From NCBI RefSeq assembly GCF_000145035.1, contig NC_014388.1, forward strand, positions 201,501 through 265,500: a stretch of 64,000 nt of DNA. The letters run 5' to 3'. Source of the DNA: Butyrivibrio proteoclasticus B316. GTDB taxonomy: Bacteria; Bacillota; Clostridia; Lachnospirales; Lachnospiraceae. Below are positions 32,845 through 42,274 of the stretch, in pieces (within the stretch, counting starts at the first letter, position 1; each line of letters opens with the position of its first letter). The notes below the pieces were generated by a model. It saw only the letters and a list, made by a program, of their open reading frames with translations, made no database searches and had not been told where the DNA came from. Both the position numbers and the translations under genes were made by a program.

Positions 32845-34845
32845 ATGAAATCAAAGTTTTCCAAGATTTTATCAGTATTACTAACTCTGACTCTTTTAAC
32901 AGGAACTTATACCCTGACTGGCTGCTCTTCTGTCAAGGGTGAAGCCAAAGTCACCCGGATAATGGAGCAGATGTCTCTTGATGAAAAGATCTCGCAAATG
33001 ATAATCCCGGCAATCCGAACCTGGAACGAAGAAAATGTTACTGATCTATCTGCTGTTCCACAGCTAAGAGAGGCTCTAAGGCGCCACCAGTACGGCGGCA
33101 TAATCCTGTTTGGTTCCAATATCACCGGAAATGAGCAGGTGACAAGACTATTACACGACCTTCAGGACAATAACAGTCAGATAGAAGGTGTGGCGACGCA
33201 TATTCCTTACCTCACACCGGTTGACGAAGAAGGCGGAATCGTTATAAGGCTTACTTCCGGAACCCGTATGACCGGAAACATGGCAATCGGAGCAACTACA
33301 GATTCTGTTAAAAATGCAGAGGAAACCGGCAGGATTCTCGGAGAAGAGCTTGCTGCTCTCGGCTTTAATGCTGATTTTGCACCTGATATAGATGTAAATA
33401 ATAATCCTTCAAACCCGGTTATCGGCACAAGGTCTTTTTCTGATGATCCAGATCTTGTCTCTAAGCTTGGAAAAGCTTATGCCAAGGGACTTTCAGAGAA
33501 CAATATCATAGCTACATATAAGCATTTCCCGGGTCACGGTGACACAAGCGTTGACAGTCATATAGGCACTCCATCCGTTGAAAAGACCTATGATGAGATC
33601 AAAAAGACTGAACTTGTACCATTTGAAGCAGCGATCAAAGATGGCGCTGAGATGATAATGACAGCTCACATAACCTATCCTCTTATCGACGAACCCAAAA
33701 CCTTTGGAGATGGTGTGACCCAAGGCTTTTTCCCGGCAACCATGTCCAAAAAGATAATTACAGACATATTAAGAACAGATATGGGCTATGACGGCGTTGT
33801 TGTTACCGATGCACTTGAAATGGATGCAATCGATGACGCGGGCCTTGTACCCGGAGCAAAGGGCTCTGCAGAATACAGCATAAATATTGCCACGGAAGTC
33901 ATAAACAGTGGTGTAGACATACTCCTACTACCAATGGATCTTAAAAATGCTCAGGCAGCAACTTTCTATGATGACTATATTGCTGGTATTGGAGCTAAGG
34001 TTACTTCCGGAGAAATCAGCCAGGATAGAATTGACGAAAGCGTACAGCGCATTCTTACACTTAAAGCCAAGCATGGAATGTTGGACGATTCTGATGCAGC
34101 AAATTCTGATATAGAAAAAAATGTCTCAGACAGCATATCTATTGTTGGTTCCAAGAATCACCATGATGCTGAAATGAATATGGCAAGACAGGCTATTACA
34201 GTAGTAAAAAATGATGATAATGCTCTTCCGGTTTCAAACGAAACCAAAAACATCTTCATTCTTGGCAGGCAAAATGCTGATGCGACCACTTTGCAGTTCG
34301 CAGTTGATGAGCTTAAAAAAGGCTCTTTCATTGCTCCGGATGCCACAATAAACATTGACTATTACTATGATTCATCAGCAGACGTCAAGCTTCACTATAC
34401 AGATGATATGAAAGATAAAATATCGGCTTCCGATGTAGTAATTGGTTTTTCCTACGCTTCGGGCAATGGTGCCCTCGATAAGAGCGGCCCCCAGTATATT
34501 GGAATAACAAGTGCTATCAATGATATCCATGCTGCCGGCGGAAAATTCATACTTGTAAGTGAAAATCTTCCATATGACGCTGCAATTTATAAGGATGCAG
34601 ATGCAATTGTACTTGCCTACATGGGTTCTGCCCTTGGCACAGATCCTACTGATAAAACCGACAGCGGATCCGGTTTAAAAGCAACAAACGCCAACATCGT
34701 TGCTGCCATCGAGACTGTTTTTGGATCAAATAAAGCCCAGGGCCATCTTCCTGTTAATGTCCCTGACGTTACAGAAAACAGTGATGGTACCCTGAGCTAT
34801 AGTTCTACATATCTATATGAGAGAGGTTTTGGTATTACAGACTGA
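32845..34845 (+). CDS. GH3 beta-N-acetylhexosaminidase-like lipoprotein (NagZ type)
   Basis: A 666-residue surface lipoprotein. The ATG at 32845 starts a signal peptide with lipobox LTGCSS, and GGGGGG lies upstream. The GH3 barrel holds KHFPGHGDTSVDSHIGTPSV, the flexible His/Asp acid/base loop specific to NagZ-like enzymes, and GVVVTDALEMDAI with the Asp nucleophile. A C-terminal GH3_C-like domain follows (residues 410-660). It should release N-acetylglucosamine from wall or chitin-derived fragments outside the membrane. It is convergent with the GH2 gene, and no clear terminator lies in the 41-bp gap. Confidence 0.93.
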   Translation: MKSKFSKILSVLLTLTLLTGTYTLTGCSSVKGEAKVTRIMEQMSLDEKISQMIIPAIRTWNEENVTDLSAVPQLREALRRHQYGGIILFGSNITGNEQVTRLLHDLQDNNSQIEGVATHIPYLTPVDEEGGIVIRLTSGTRMTGNMAIGATTDSVKNAEETGRILGEELAALGFNADFAPDIDVNNNPSNPVIGTRSFSDDPDLVSKLGKAYAKGLSENNIIATYKHFPGHGDTSVDSHIGTPSVEKTYDEIKKTELVPFEAAIKDGAEMIMTAHITYPLIDEPKTFGDGVTQGFFPATMSKKIITDILRTDMGYDGVVVTDALEMDAIDDAGLVPGAKGSAEYSINIATEVINSGVDILLLPMDLKNAQAATFYDDYIAGIGAKVTSGEISQDRIDESVQRILTLKAKHGMLDDSDAANSDIEKNVSDSISIVGSKNHHDAEMNMARQAITVVKNDDNALPVSNETKNIFILGRQNADATTLQFAVDELKKGSFIAPDATINIDYYYDSSADVKLHYTDDMKDKISASDVVIGFSYASGNGALDKSGPQYIGITSAINDIHAAGGKFILVSENLPYDAAIYKDADAIVLAYMGSALGTDPTDKTDSGSGLKATNANIVAAIETVFGSNKAQGHLPVNVPDVTENSDGTLSYSSTYLYERGFGITD

Positions 34846-34886
34846 GTATATCTGCCTGTAGTATTATCGAACAGTAACAATTATTT

Positions 34887-37349
34887 CTATTGAACTTCTA
34901 CTGATTCAGCCACATGACCGATGCCCTCGGCAGAGACGGTAATTGTGCAACTTCCATGGGTGTATCCGGCTCGGAGAATAACCATAGCACGGCCTCTGAA
35001 GCTCGTAGTATCGCCATCTGTATAATTATCCTCCGTTTTTGGATCAGCAGATCCAAAACCTGCCAGAGAGGCGCATCCGGTCACTTGTGCGCTGAGTTTG
35101 ATTTCCGCATCCGGAACTACATTTCCAACCTGATCTGTTATTTCCACACCTACATATATCAGATCATGTCCGTCAGCCTGCATCGATCTTTTTTCCGGTA
35201 AAAGACATATCTTAGCAGGTTTGCCGGTTGTAACCAGGCTGTCACGACTCACCTCTTTGCCAGAAGTATAGCTTACAGCCACAACTTCTCCCGGCTCGTA
35301 AACAGTATCAAAGCTTGCTGAATACGGCAGTGGGCGCTCCACTCCAACCGGTTTTCTACCAATAGATTTCCCATTTACAAACAGCTCAACTTCCTCAGCA
35401 TTAGAGATAACGACGAGTCTGATGTTTTTCTTTTCCCATCCTGAATAATTCCAGCTGCCCAGTAATGCAGGAAATCCCCACATTGTCATCGCCTCTTTTT
35501 TACCAAAGGTCTCAGGATGCATTGAGAAAAGGTGTGTTTTACTGTTTCCCCATACAACGCTTCTATACGCTCCCTGCGGCATCATATGACCTGTTATATC
35601 AAAATCCGCATCGTTAGCACATCTCCACGGGTATGGTGAGCCTGATGGCGGCATAAGTGACCAGCCATTGGTCTGAACTGCTGTGTCTGATTCATCTACA
35701 TAGACAGCTTTTCCTATACCGGCTTCTCCAAGATAATCCCACGCGGTCCATGTAAAATCGCCTATAACATAGGGGAGTCTTTCTACCATAGGCCATCTAA
35801 AGCCTATTTCCTTTGGGAAATTCTCAGAGCCAAGGATAACCCTCTCAGGGAACATCTCATGATCGCGCTCATACAGCTCTTCCATGTAGTTATAACCGAC
35901 CATATCAAGCCCGTTTGTGAATGGTTCTGTTATAGTTTCCCAGCTTGTGTCAAAAAGACCTTCTGAAGTGTTCTGAAGCTGACTCTTAGTGCCTACAAGT
36001 TCATCGTCAAGTCCACTCCACAGCGAACATATTCCATTGCTGACAGGTCTTGTACCGTCAAGCCTTCTAATGGTTTCCGCAAGCGAAGTCGCAAGCTCAT
36101 AGCCGTTATCAAGGCCTCCCCTTTCAGGAATTTCATTTCCGGTAGACCAGATGATCACACATGGATGATTTCTGTCTCGTCTTACAAAAGCTGTCAGATC
36201 TTTTTCCCAGTCAGTATCAAAAAACTGGCTGTAATCTCCGCCTCTCTTGGCAATTCCCCAGGCATCAAACGCTTCATCAAAGACATACATACCAAGTCTG
36301 TCGCAGGCCTCTATCAGCGCTGCAGATGGTGGATTGTGAGCAGTTCTTATAGCATTAAAGCCCTCTTCCTTGAGCTTTTTAACTTTTCTCTCCTCCGCTG
36401 CATAAAGAGAAACTGCGCCCAGAAGGCCATTATCGTGGTGAAGACATCCGCCTTTTAGCTTCACTGTCTTGCCATTTATCCTAAGACCGCGAATAGAATC
36501 AGCTGTAATTGTCCTGATTCCGAAAAGTGTCTCCTCTTCATCAGTTTCAGTTGTCTCTTCCTGAATAAAATGCGTTCTGTACGTGCCAAGACTCTTTACA
36601 CTTGCCTTAACCTTGTACAGGTATGGGTTTTCAGCATCCCATAATAGCGGATCTTTGACGTTTATTGCCATTTTCGCAGTTTCGCTCTTGCCTGCGCCAA
36701 TCTGAATAACACGCTTTACGACACACTCTTTTTCCTCAGAGTTCTCCTTACAAATCGTAAGTGTGACCTCCGCAAGCCTGTTTTCCAGTGTCCTGTTTGC
36801 CACCTCTACTTCTGCTTCAAGAAATGCATAGCCATCAGCTACTTCTTTCGTGCGTACAAATACTCCATCCGGCACTATATGCACCCTTGAACCATGGCAA
36901 AGTCTGACTCCGCGATATAAACCGGAGCCTGTATACCAGCGGCTGTTAACGTACATACTGGTATTACAGTTTACGGTTATTCTATTCTCTTTTCCAAATG
37001 TCACATAATCTGTGAGATCAACATAAAAAGGCGCATAGCCATAGTGCTGGCTTCCAACCTTGTAGCCATTTATATCCACTGTAACATTCATCATGGCTCC
37101 ATCAAATTTAAGACCAACACACTCATTTTCCCATTCCGTAGGAATCATCAGATACTTGGTATAATTTGTCAGACCTCCAACAAAATATCCGCTATCTGAC
37201 CTTGCCGGCGCATCTGGCCTAACCTGCGTTCCGATCATTCCATCATGCGGAAGATTAACCTCCTGCCCCTTATCCTCTTGCAGTGCACCAAGAGAATCAA
37301 CAAATCCATTTCTAAAAGTCCATTTTTCATCAATGCATTGTTTATTCAT
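34887..37349 (-). CDS. Glycoside hydrolase family 2 (beta-galactosidase-like)
   Basis: An 820-residue cytoplasmic enzyme. Residues 1-160 are the sugar-binding jelly roll (WFVxGLY-like region RWYTGSGLYRGV), residues 170-280 an immunoglobulin-like domain, and 295-580 the TIM barrel: LKGGCLHHDNGLLGA, IRTAHNPPS, IIWSTGNEIPE (acid/base Glu) and VILGSENFPKE (nucleophile Glu). DUF4982-like and Ig-like domains close the protein (WGFPALLGSWNYSGWE, VELFVNGKS). Beta-galactosidase is most likely; other beta-glycosides are possible. No signal peptide. It appears monocistronic. Confidence 0.92.
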   Translation of the reverse strand: MNKQCIDEKWTFRNGFVDSLGALQEDKGQEVNLPHDGMIGTQVRPDAPARSDSGYFVGGLTNYTKYLMIPTEWENECVGLKFDGAMMNVTVDINGYKVGSQHYGYAPFYVDLTDYVTFGKENRITVNCNTSMYVNSRWYTGSGLYRGVRLCHGSRVHIVPDGVFVRTKEVADGYAFLEAEVEVANRTLENRLAEVTLTICKENSEEKECVVKRVIQIGAGKSETAKMAINVKDPLLWDAENPYLYKVKASVKSLGTYRTHFIQEETTETDEEETLFGIRTITADSIRGLRINGKTVKLKGGCLHHDNGLLGAVSLYAAEERKVKKLKEEGFNAIRTAHNPPSAALIEACDRLGMYVFDEAFDAWGIAKRGGDYSQFFDTDWEKDLTAFVRRDRNHPCVIIWSTGNEIPERGGLDNGYELATSLAETIRRLDGTRPVSNGICSLWSGLDDELVGTKSQLQNTSEGLFDTSWETITEPFTNGLDMVGYNYMEELYERDHEMFPERVILGSENFPKEIGFRWPMVERLPYVIGDFTWTAWDYLGEAGIGKAVYVDESDTAVQTNGWSLMPPSGSPYPWRCANDADFDITGHMMPQGAYRSVVWGNSKTHLFSMHPETFGKKEAMTMWGFPALLGSWNYSGWEKKNIRLVVISNAEEVELFVNGKSIGRKPVGVERPLPYSASFDTVYEPGEVVAVSYTSGKEVSRDSLVTTGKPAKICLLPEKRSMQADGHDLIYVGVEITDQVGNVVPDAEIKLSAQVTGCASLAGFGSADPKTEDNYTDGDTTSFRGRAMVILRAGYTHGSCTITVSAEGIGHVAESVEVQ

Positions 37350-37545
37350 TCATGTACCCCCGATTATATTTCCCATACACGCCTATATCGGCTTGTAGTC
37401 TCAATTATACTATTATCCCCATCAAATAAAAATGTATCCTGAAAATATTAAATAAATCTTAAATTCACTTTAACGCTCAACCGAAGTCACATTAACATGC
37501 TATCATAAATACTGATGTTTAATTCTATTCCTGGGGGAAAATAGT

Positions 37546-38061
37546 ATGTCTGAAAATGTCAAAATAGTACCTGCTTCCTGCACTCAATGCGGCGGTACAG
37601 TCGAAGTTGATCCACAAACTGATATTGCAACCTGTCCTTTTTGCGGAACTCCGTTCATCGTTGAAAAAGCTATCAATAATTACAATATCCAGCATGCCAA
37701 AATTGAGCACGCGGATAATGTAAATATCGATATGACAGGTTCTGTTAAGTCTGTTCTTGATTTTGTTGGAGAGCAGATGAAAGAAAGCCGCGCTGAAAGA
37801 AGAGAAGCTAGAAAAATAGAAGCTGAGAACAGCAAAATGATCACCAGGGGCTTCTTAAAGATTTTCGGTATTGTATGTATCATGGGAATGATTCTCGCCA
37901 TTGCAAACTTCATTATCTTCCAGATAAGAGGAGATGACGATTCTTCCTATTCAGAATCAGAAGAGTATTCTTCAGAAGCATACAGCTCAGATGAAAATGA
38001 TCTTGAAGACGATGATTTTGAAAAAGCTGATTTTTCCGGAGAGTTTAATCTCTCCTACTAG
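37546..38061 (+). CDS. Zinc-ribbon membrane protein of unknown function
   Basis: A 171-residue protein. An N-terminal zinc ribbon has CTQCGG and CPFCGTPF near residues 12-36. A repeat-like NNYNIQHAKIEHADNVNIDM follows, then a charged helix (residues 70-95). One membrane segment lies near residues 104-128, and the tail is acidic and Ser-rich (SYSESEEYSSEAYSSDEND). GGGGGAAAA precedes the ATG. Similar small proteins occur in Lachnospiraceae; the function is unknown. The ribbon should be cytoplasmic and the acidic tail outside, or the reverse. Confidence 0.82.
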   Translation: MSENVKIVPASCTQCGGTVEVDPQTDIATCPFCGTPFIVEKAINNYNIQHAKIEHADNVNIDMTGSVKSVLDFVGEQMKESRAERREARKIEAENSKMITRGFLKIFGIVCIMGMILAIANFIIFQIRGDDDSSYSESEEYSSEAYSSDENDLEDDDFEKADFSGEFNLSY

Positions 38062-38081
38062 GTTCTGCAAACAGACACCAA

Positions 38082-38122
38082 AAAAAGCTGAGTTATGATT
38101 TTTTTTATAACCCAGCTTTTTA
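38082..38122. terminator. Bidirectional terminator
   Basis: AAAAAGCTGAGTTAT and ATAACCCAGCTTTTT make a 15-bp stem with one mismatch between two convergent genes. A- and T-tracts stand at both ends, so it serves the zinc-ribbon gene and the diguanylate cyclase gene. Confidence 0.85.
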
Positions 38123-39637
38123 TCATGGTTCATCTTCCGAAAATTCTCTTGTCTTAGCTCCCATGCTCTTGAGCTCTTTTTTACGATCATACATCATATG
38201 ATCTGCTCGTTCGAATACATCATGTAACTGCTCATCGGTAGGCAAAAGCGTGGAATAACCAATTGAAACAACAACTCCATTTTTTCCGATGTTTTCTTCA
38301 ACCTGTTTGTTAAAAGCAGCTATTACTTCGCCTCTGGTATCATATCCTTTTCCAATCAAAAGAACTACAAACTCATCGCCACCGGTTCTGTATACCGAGC
38401 CATGGCTGAAAACATCACAGATCAGCGCACTTGCTTCCTGGATCAACAGATCACCTGCCGCATGTCCCTTGGTGTCATTAACATATTTAAGACCATTTAT
38501 ATCACAGGCAACCAGCGCCAGCTTATCAATAGTACCTTCACGAATCCTACTGTTCAAGAGAGATTCCGTTTCCATGTAGGCATGTTTATTTCTGACTCCG
38601 GTCAAAGAATCCGTGTTTGCCATGCTCTTGAAAACTTTGCTGTTTTCTTTTTCTTCATCGAGTTTTTCATTTGCAACTCGTCTGAACAAATAGAATAATA
38701 CTGCAGAAAACAGAGTAGCTACAACAAGCAGGAACAATATCTGGAAATGATTGGTAGCAAGACTCTTTTCACTAATCTCCTGGATCTGATCCTGAATAAC
38801 ACTCTCACGAATCATTACTACCAGCTCCCAGCCGGTATCAGGTACAGGTTCATAGCATATAGTATCTACAACGCCATTTATTGTAAAAGTAAGCGTTCCT
38901 TTCTTGGATTCAGCAAAATCTTTACGAAATGCTTCCCACTTATCATCCGAAACATTGCCCTTCGTGGCATCAATAATGTTTTGGGTTCCAATCAATTGAC
39001 CAAGTTCTGTCTCTGAAAGGTTTCCCCCATTTGTTGAATAAAGAGCAAAATGCGTACTCTCCTGATCATCAAAAGCAAGGAGATCTACAATATCATTAAT
39101 ATCAATTTGGACAAAGCAGGCTTTAAACTGCTTACCCATTATCTTATTGTCTATCGGAATAGCCAGACACAACTCCTTGGACGAACCGTAGATGAAAACA
39201 GTACTTATCATCTTCCCTTCCAGTTTCTCTTCAGCCAAAAAAGCGTGCCGACTACCACCGGTATATGTTGTATATTGTGTGTAAACTACGTTATCCTCGT
39301 CTACCAGTGCAAAACGATTAAGAGACAAGAGCCTCTTCATCCTACCAATAGCCGCTCTAAGATCTTTCTGCGATTCTATCTGTTCATCATCAATGACGCT
39401 TACAGCCTTTTCCATGTAATCAAAATTATTGTTGATCAGATTTGTAATAGTCCTGGCACGTCTGTCAGCCATTGATTCCAGATAAAAGGCACTTACTGCA
39501 GAAACTGCCTGATTTGTGGATGAAATAGCCTGTTTAGAAGCCCAATAAGTATTGGCGATTACCATTACCATGATAAGAACACTTCCTATCGCCGCAGTTA
39601 CTGAAACTGCCTTTTCAGTAATCCTTCTATTCTTCAT
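38123..39637 (-). CDS. Membrane diguanylate cyclase with extracellular sensor (GGDEF)
   Basis: A 504-residue protein. Two membrane segments (residues 12-32 and about 296-316) enclose an extracellular double-Cache-like sensor with RFALVDEDNVVYTQYT and DTGWELVVMI. The cytoplasmic GGDEF domain starts with DSLTGVRNKHAY and has YRTGGDEFVVLL, so it should make c-di-GMP. No RxxD inhibitory site is obvious before GGDEF. It overlaps the sugar-binding protein gene upstream by 4 bp (ATGA), which suggests that the binding protein presents a ligand to the sensor. Confidence 0.93.
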   Translation of the reverse strand: MKNRRITEKAVSVTAAIGSVLIMVMVIANTYWASKQAISSTNQAVSAVSAFYLESMADRRARTITNLINNNFDYMEKAVSVIDDEQIESQKDLRAAIGRMKRLLSLNRFALVDEDNVVYTQYTTYTGGSRHAFLAEEKLEGKMISTVFIYGSSKELCLAIPIDNKIMGKQFKACFVQIDINDIVDLLAFDDQESTHFALYSTNGGNLSETELGQLIGTQNIIDATKGNVSDDKWEAFRKDFAESKKGTLTFTINGVVDTICYEPVPDTGWELVVMIRESVIQDQIQEISEKSLATNHFQILFLLVVATLFSAVLFYLFRRVANEKLDEEKENSKVFKSMANTDSLTGVRNKHAYMETESLLNSRIREGTIDKLALVACDINGLKYVNDTKGHAAGDLLIQEASALICDVFSHGSVYRTGGDEFVVLLIGKGYDTRGEVIAAFNKQVEENIGKNGVVVSIGYSTLLPTDEQLHDVFERADHMMYDRKKELKSMGAKTREFSEDEP

Positions 39638-40701
39638 TGAGAAGTATCTCCATACAAGATTTCCAGCATCGGTGCAGCCTCTTCCTGATAAATAACAGTT
39701 GTATTTTCATCAGTTTTATCCGGGAACAAATCTCCCGGCAAATTACCATCTGCAATTTTCACAGCAACCTGCAGGGTATCAAAGCCAATTGAATAGCAAT
39801 CCTGCACTCCAAGGCAGTATATAACCCCATCCCTGAGATACCGAAGTGCCTCCTGATCATGGTCCATTCCTACAATTACCGCCTTACTTCCAAGCTCAGT
39901 AACTGCTCTTGCCGTTCCAACAGGATTACTCATGTTACAACATACAAAGCCATCCAGATCGGGATAATCCTTAAGTATTTTTATAGCAAGTTCATGCGCC
40001 ACATCGATGGAGTCCATATCATACTCTACAGCTACTATTTCCATATTTTTATATTTGGCTATAGTGTCCTTGGCTCCCTTTGCCCTGTCTTCATGGCATG
40101 GTGCTCCATGGCTTCCAACAAGTATAGCAATCTTTCCTTTGTAGCCCAGCTTCTGGCACAGAGCTTCTGTTAAATCCGCCCCATCCTGATAATTATGTGT
40201 ATTTCCAACATAAGCAATTCGCTTGCAATCAGGTGCCGCATCAGAACTTGAGAAAGTCATGACTTTTTGTCCGGATGCTACCATTTTATCAAGCACAGGG
40301 GAGATTTTTTCCTCATCTGCCACATCTACTCCGATAACATCATAATTTCCTTTCTCAGCAAGGGCTAACCTTTTAATCTGGTCCTCATAAGAAGCAGCGT
40401 TTGGAGCCATATATTCATAAGTAATAACTACGCCCTTTTCAAGATATTTCTTCTGAGCATCTTCCATTCCTAGAGCAACAGCATCCCACCAGGGATGAAC
40501 TATCTTATAAGTAAAGTAAAAATTGTAACTTTTCTTGGCGGGAACATAGTCATCAAGTTCATGGACAAATTCTACTACGTTTTCGGCGTCTTCCGTATTT
40601 TTCTTAGTATCAGTTGAATATCCACTACTTGTGCCTGCAACAGCAAGAGTAAGCACTACAATCAGAAATTTATGAAGTTTGTTTTTCATATTTCCGGACA
40701 T
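39634..40701 (-). CDS. Periplasmic-type sugar-binding protein linked to a diguanylate cyclase
   Basis: A 355-residue exported protein. The ATG at 40701 fits AAGGAGG located 8 bases upstream; three earlier in-frame Met codons do not. A hydrophobic signal (FLIVVLTLAVAGTSSGYS) lacks a lipobox Cys, so it may be released or stay anchored. The Peripla_BP_4-type fold shows YNFYFTYKIVHPWWDAVALG, GYKGKIAILVGSHGAPCHED and DLDGFVCCNMSNPVGTARAV. No ABC permease or ATPase lies nearby. The 4-bp overlap with the cyclase gene suggests a sensor role like that of LuxP or chemotaxis binding proteins. Confidence 0.88.
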   Translation of the reverse strand: MSGNMKNKLHKFLIVVLTLAVAGTSSGYSTDTKKNTEDAENVVEFVHELDDYVPAKKSYNFYFTYKIVHPWWDAVALGMEDAQKKYLEKGVVITYEYMAPNAASYEDQIKRLALAEKGNYDVIGVDVADEEKISPVLDKMVASGQKVMTFSSSDAAPDCKRIAYVGNTHNYQDGADLTEALCQKLGYKGKIAILVGSHGAPCHEDRAKGAKDTIAKYKNMEIVAVEYDMDSIDVAHELAIKILKDYPDLDGFVCCNMSNPVGTARAVTELGSKAVIVGMDHDQEALRYLRDGVIYCLGVQDCYSIGFDTLQVAVKIADGNLPGDLFPDKTDENTTVIYQEEAAPMLEILYGDTSQ

Positions 40702-40844
40702 AGTATTCCTCCTTGCAGACATAATCATCATTATGACTAATCATCTACTATAAATAATACTATATTCCGCTAGTTTTTATTCTTAAATATATATTAAAGA
40801 TTGCTATAACATTCTTTCTCAAATCATTTAAAAGAATAAATTAT

Positions 40845-40997
40845 TTATAAAGAATCCCTCTTCCTGTCAAGCTTATACTCATAAAACTCACCCGGATTAA
40901 AAATAACATCCGCTACCAATTCTTTGTTTTCTTTAAAATCGTAATATAGAGTTTCTTGTCTGAACAATATAGCTATATTATCTTCGTTTTGATACAA
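40845..40997 (-). pseudogene. Possible gene remnant in the 40702-41040 gap
   Basis: The minus strand is open here for about 50 codons, with protein-like text (LFRQETLYYDFKENKELV, then FNPGEFYEYKLDRKRDSL). No ATG and no ribosome binding site are present; a TTG at 40997 is the only start. It is probably the 3' end of a lost gene, in an unrecognised family. The rest of this gap shows only AT-rich sequence and the GGGGGAGG site of the next gene. Confidence 0.3.
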
Positions 40998-41040
40998 TAT
41001 ATTTTGTGGTTATTCAGATTATCAGGGGGAGGAATCAGTA

Positions 41041-41295
41041 ATGGCTAGAAAAAGTAGTGTTGAACGCGCTATTGAAGCCACAGGCGGTTTCAAAGCAGCG
41101 TCCAAGAATATTGTAGTTCAGTATCAAAACATGGACCGCAGAATGGATGATATTCTGCAGCAAATTAGAAATGACGTGTTATCCAGGGGTGTCAACGAAG
41201 CCGACATTGCCAAGGTAGATGTTTACATCAAGCCTGAGGAGCACAAGGTTTTCTATGTTATTAATGAAGAAATCAATGGCAGCATAGATTTCTAA
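41041..41295 (+). CDS. DUF6465 family protein
   Basis: An 84-residue protein with a basic helical start (ARKSSVERAIEATGGFKAA) and a mixed C-terminal half (VDVYIKPEEHKVFYVINEEI), which fits DUF6465. GGGGGAGG precedes the ATG. It is 20 bp upstream of a ParA gene on the same strand. In bacteria with such pairs its role is unknown; it could be a small partner or cargo factor of the ParA ATPase. Confidence 0.72.
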   Translation: MARKSSVERAIEATGGFKAASKNIVVQYQNMDRRMDDILQQIRNDVLSRGVNEADIAKVDVYIKPEEHKVFYVINEEINGSIDF

Positions 41296-41315
41296 AGGGG
41301 AGGGGGAGATATAAT

Positions 41316-42074
41316 ATGCCTACAGTATTTGTTGTTGCCAACCAAAAAGGTGGTATTGGTAAGAGTACTACCGCCACTAATCTTGCCGGGATCATCGGCA
41401 GAAACCATAAGACCCTCCTGATCGACGCAGATCCTCAGGGTAACAGTACCAGCACCTACAATGCTCAGATTGAAGATGTTGCTACACTTTACGATGTTAT
41501 CATCGATTCAGATAAGCTTCCTATTTCCGAAGCAATTCAGCACACCGAAAATGGCGATATAGTTGCATCAGACCCACTTCTTGTCAAAGCGGAGAAAATG
41601 CTTGATGGCGAGCTTGAAGGGTTCTACAGACTAAAAGATGCTCTCGATAACCTTGAGGGTTATGAATACATAGTCATAGATACTGCACCGTCTCTTAACA
41701 TCATCCTGTACAACTGCCTGATCGCCGCTGACAAGGTTATCATTCCTGTAACTGCTGATTCCTACGCTATGCAGGGTATTCAGCAGCTCTATGACACAAT
41801 AATGTCTGTCAAACGCAGGCAAAACAAGGATCTTTCTATAGCAGGTCTTCTGCTAGTCAGATATTCAGGACGTTCTAATTTAGAGCGGGAAACAAGAGAT
41901 AATATCGAGAATATCGCGCAAAAAATGGATACAAAGCTCTTTAAAACAGTCATTCGTGAATGTGTAAAGACTAAAGAAGCTCAGGAAGCTAAAAAGCTCC
42001 TGATAGATTATGCCCCTAAATGCAACACTTGTCTTGATTATTTGGACTTTGTCAAAGAACTCAAGATCAAATAA
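41316..42074 (+). CDS. ParA family ATPase without ParB
   Basis: A 252-residue ParA/Soj-type ATPase. The deviant Walker A is NQKGGIGKSTTATNLAGI, the A' motif is LLIDADPQGNSTST, and Walker B is YIVIDTAPSLNIIL. Length and lack of an N-terminal DNA-binding domain match chromosomal Soj or MinD-like forms. GGGGAGGGGG precedes the ATG. No ParB follows; the upstream neighbour is DUF6465, and a palindrome cluster follows directly. It may position a protein complex or a DNA site. Confidence 0.92.
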   Translation: MPTVFVVANQKGGIGKSTTATNLAGIIGRNHKTLLIDADPQGNSTSTYNAQIEDVATLYDVIIDSDKLPISEAIQHTENGDIVASDPLLVKAEKMLDGELEGFYRLKDALDNLEGYEYIVIDTAPSLNIILYNCLIAADKVIIPVTADSYAMQGIQQLYDTIMSVKRRQNKDLSIAGLLLVRYSGRSNLERETRDNIENIAQKMDTKLFKTVIRECVKTKEAQEAKKLLIDYAPKCNTCLDYLDFVKELKIK

Positions 42075-42089
42075 AGACATCTACAAGAA

Positions 42090-42158
42090 AGCATGTTGCT
42101 TGCAACATGCTCGCGCCGAGCGCGGTTGCATTTATGCAACATTTACCTATCGCGCGAG
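42090..42158. other. Nested palindromes after the ParA gene
   Basis: AGCATGTTGC/GCAACATGCT (42090-42111) and GTTGCAT/ATGCAAC (42125-42140) are perfect hairpins sharing a GTTGC/GCAAC core. The second is enclosed by CTCGCGC (42110-42116) and GCGCGAG (42152-42158). The stretch is GC-rich against AT-rich surroundings. It may be a terminator region or a protein-binding site near parA. Confidence 0.6.
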
Positions 42159-42185
42159 TGCGCATCCATAGCGGAGCGTTTTTTT

Positions 42186-42222
42186 ATGATATAGGAATTT
42201 CGGAGAAATTTCCTATATCATA
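42186..42222. terminator. Bidirectional terminator hairpin
   Basis: ATGATATAGGAATTTC pairs with GAAATTTCCTATATCAT around GGA with one bulged base. T7 precedes it and A6 follows it, so it can end both the ParA transcript and the antiporter transcript. Confidence 0.8.
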
Positions 42223-42226
42223 AAAA

Positions 42227-42260
42227 ACACCTATCTGTGGTAGCAACCACAGATAGGTGT
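42227..42260 (-). terminator. Terminator of the antiporter gene
   Basis: ACACCTATCTGTGGT and ACCACAGATAGGTGT form a perfect 15-bp stem with a 4-nt loop. On the minus strand a run of T residues follows. It lies 14 bp after the antiporter stop codon. Confidence 0.85.
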
Positions 42261-42274
42261 AATTTTTGCTATTT

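Noticed and set aside
41316-42260. Plasmid partition locus or origin
   Set aside because: No ParB, replication initiator or iteron array accompanies ParA; the surrounding genes are ordinary chromosomal ones.
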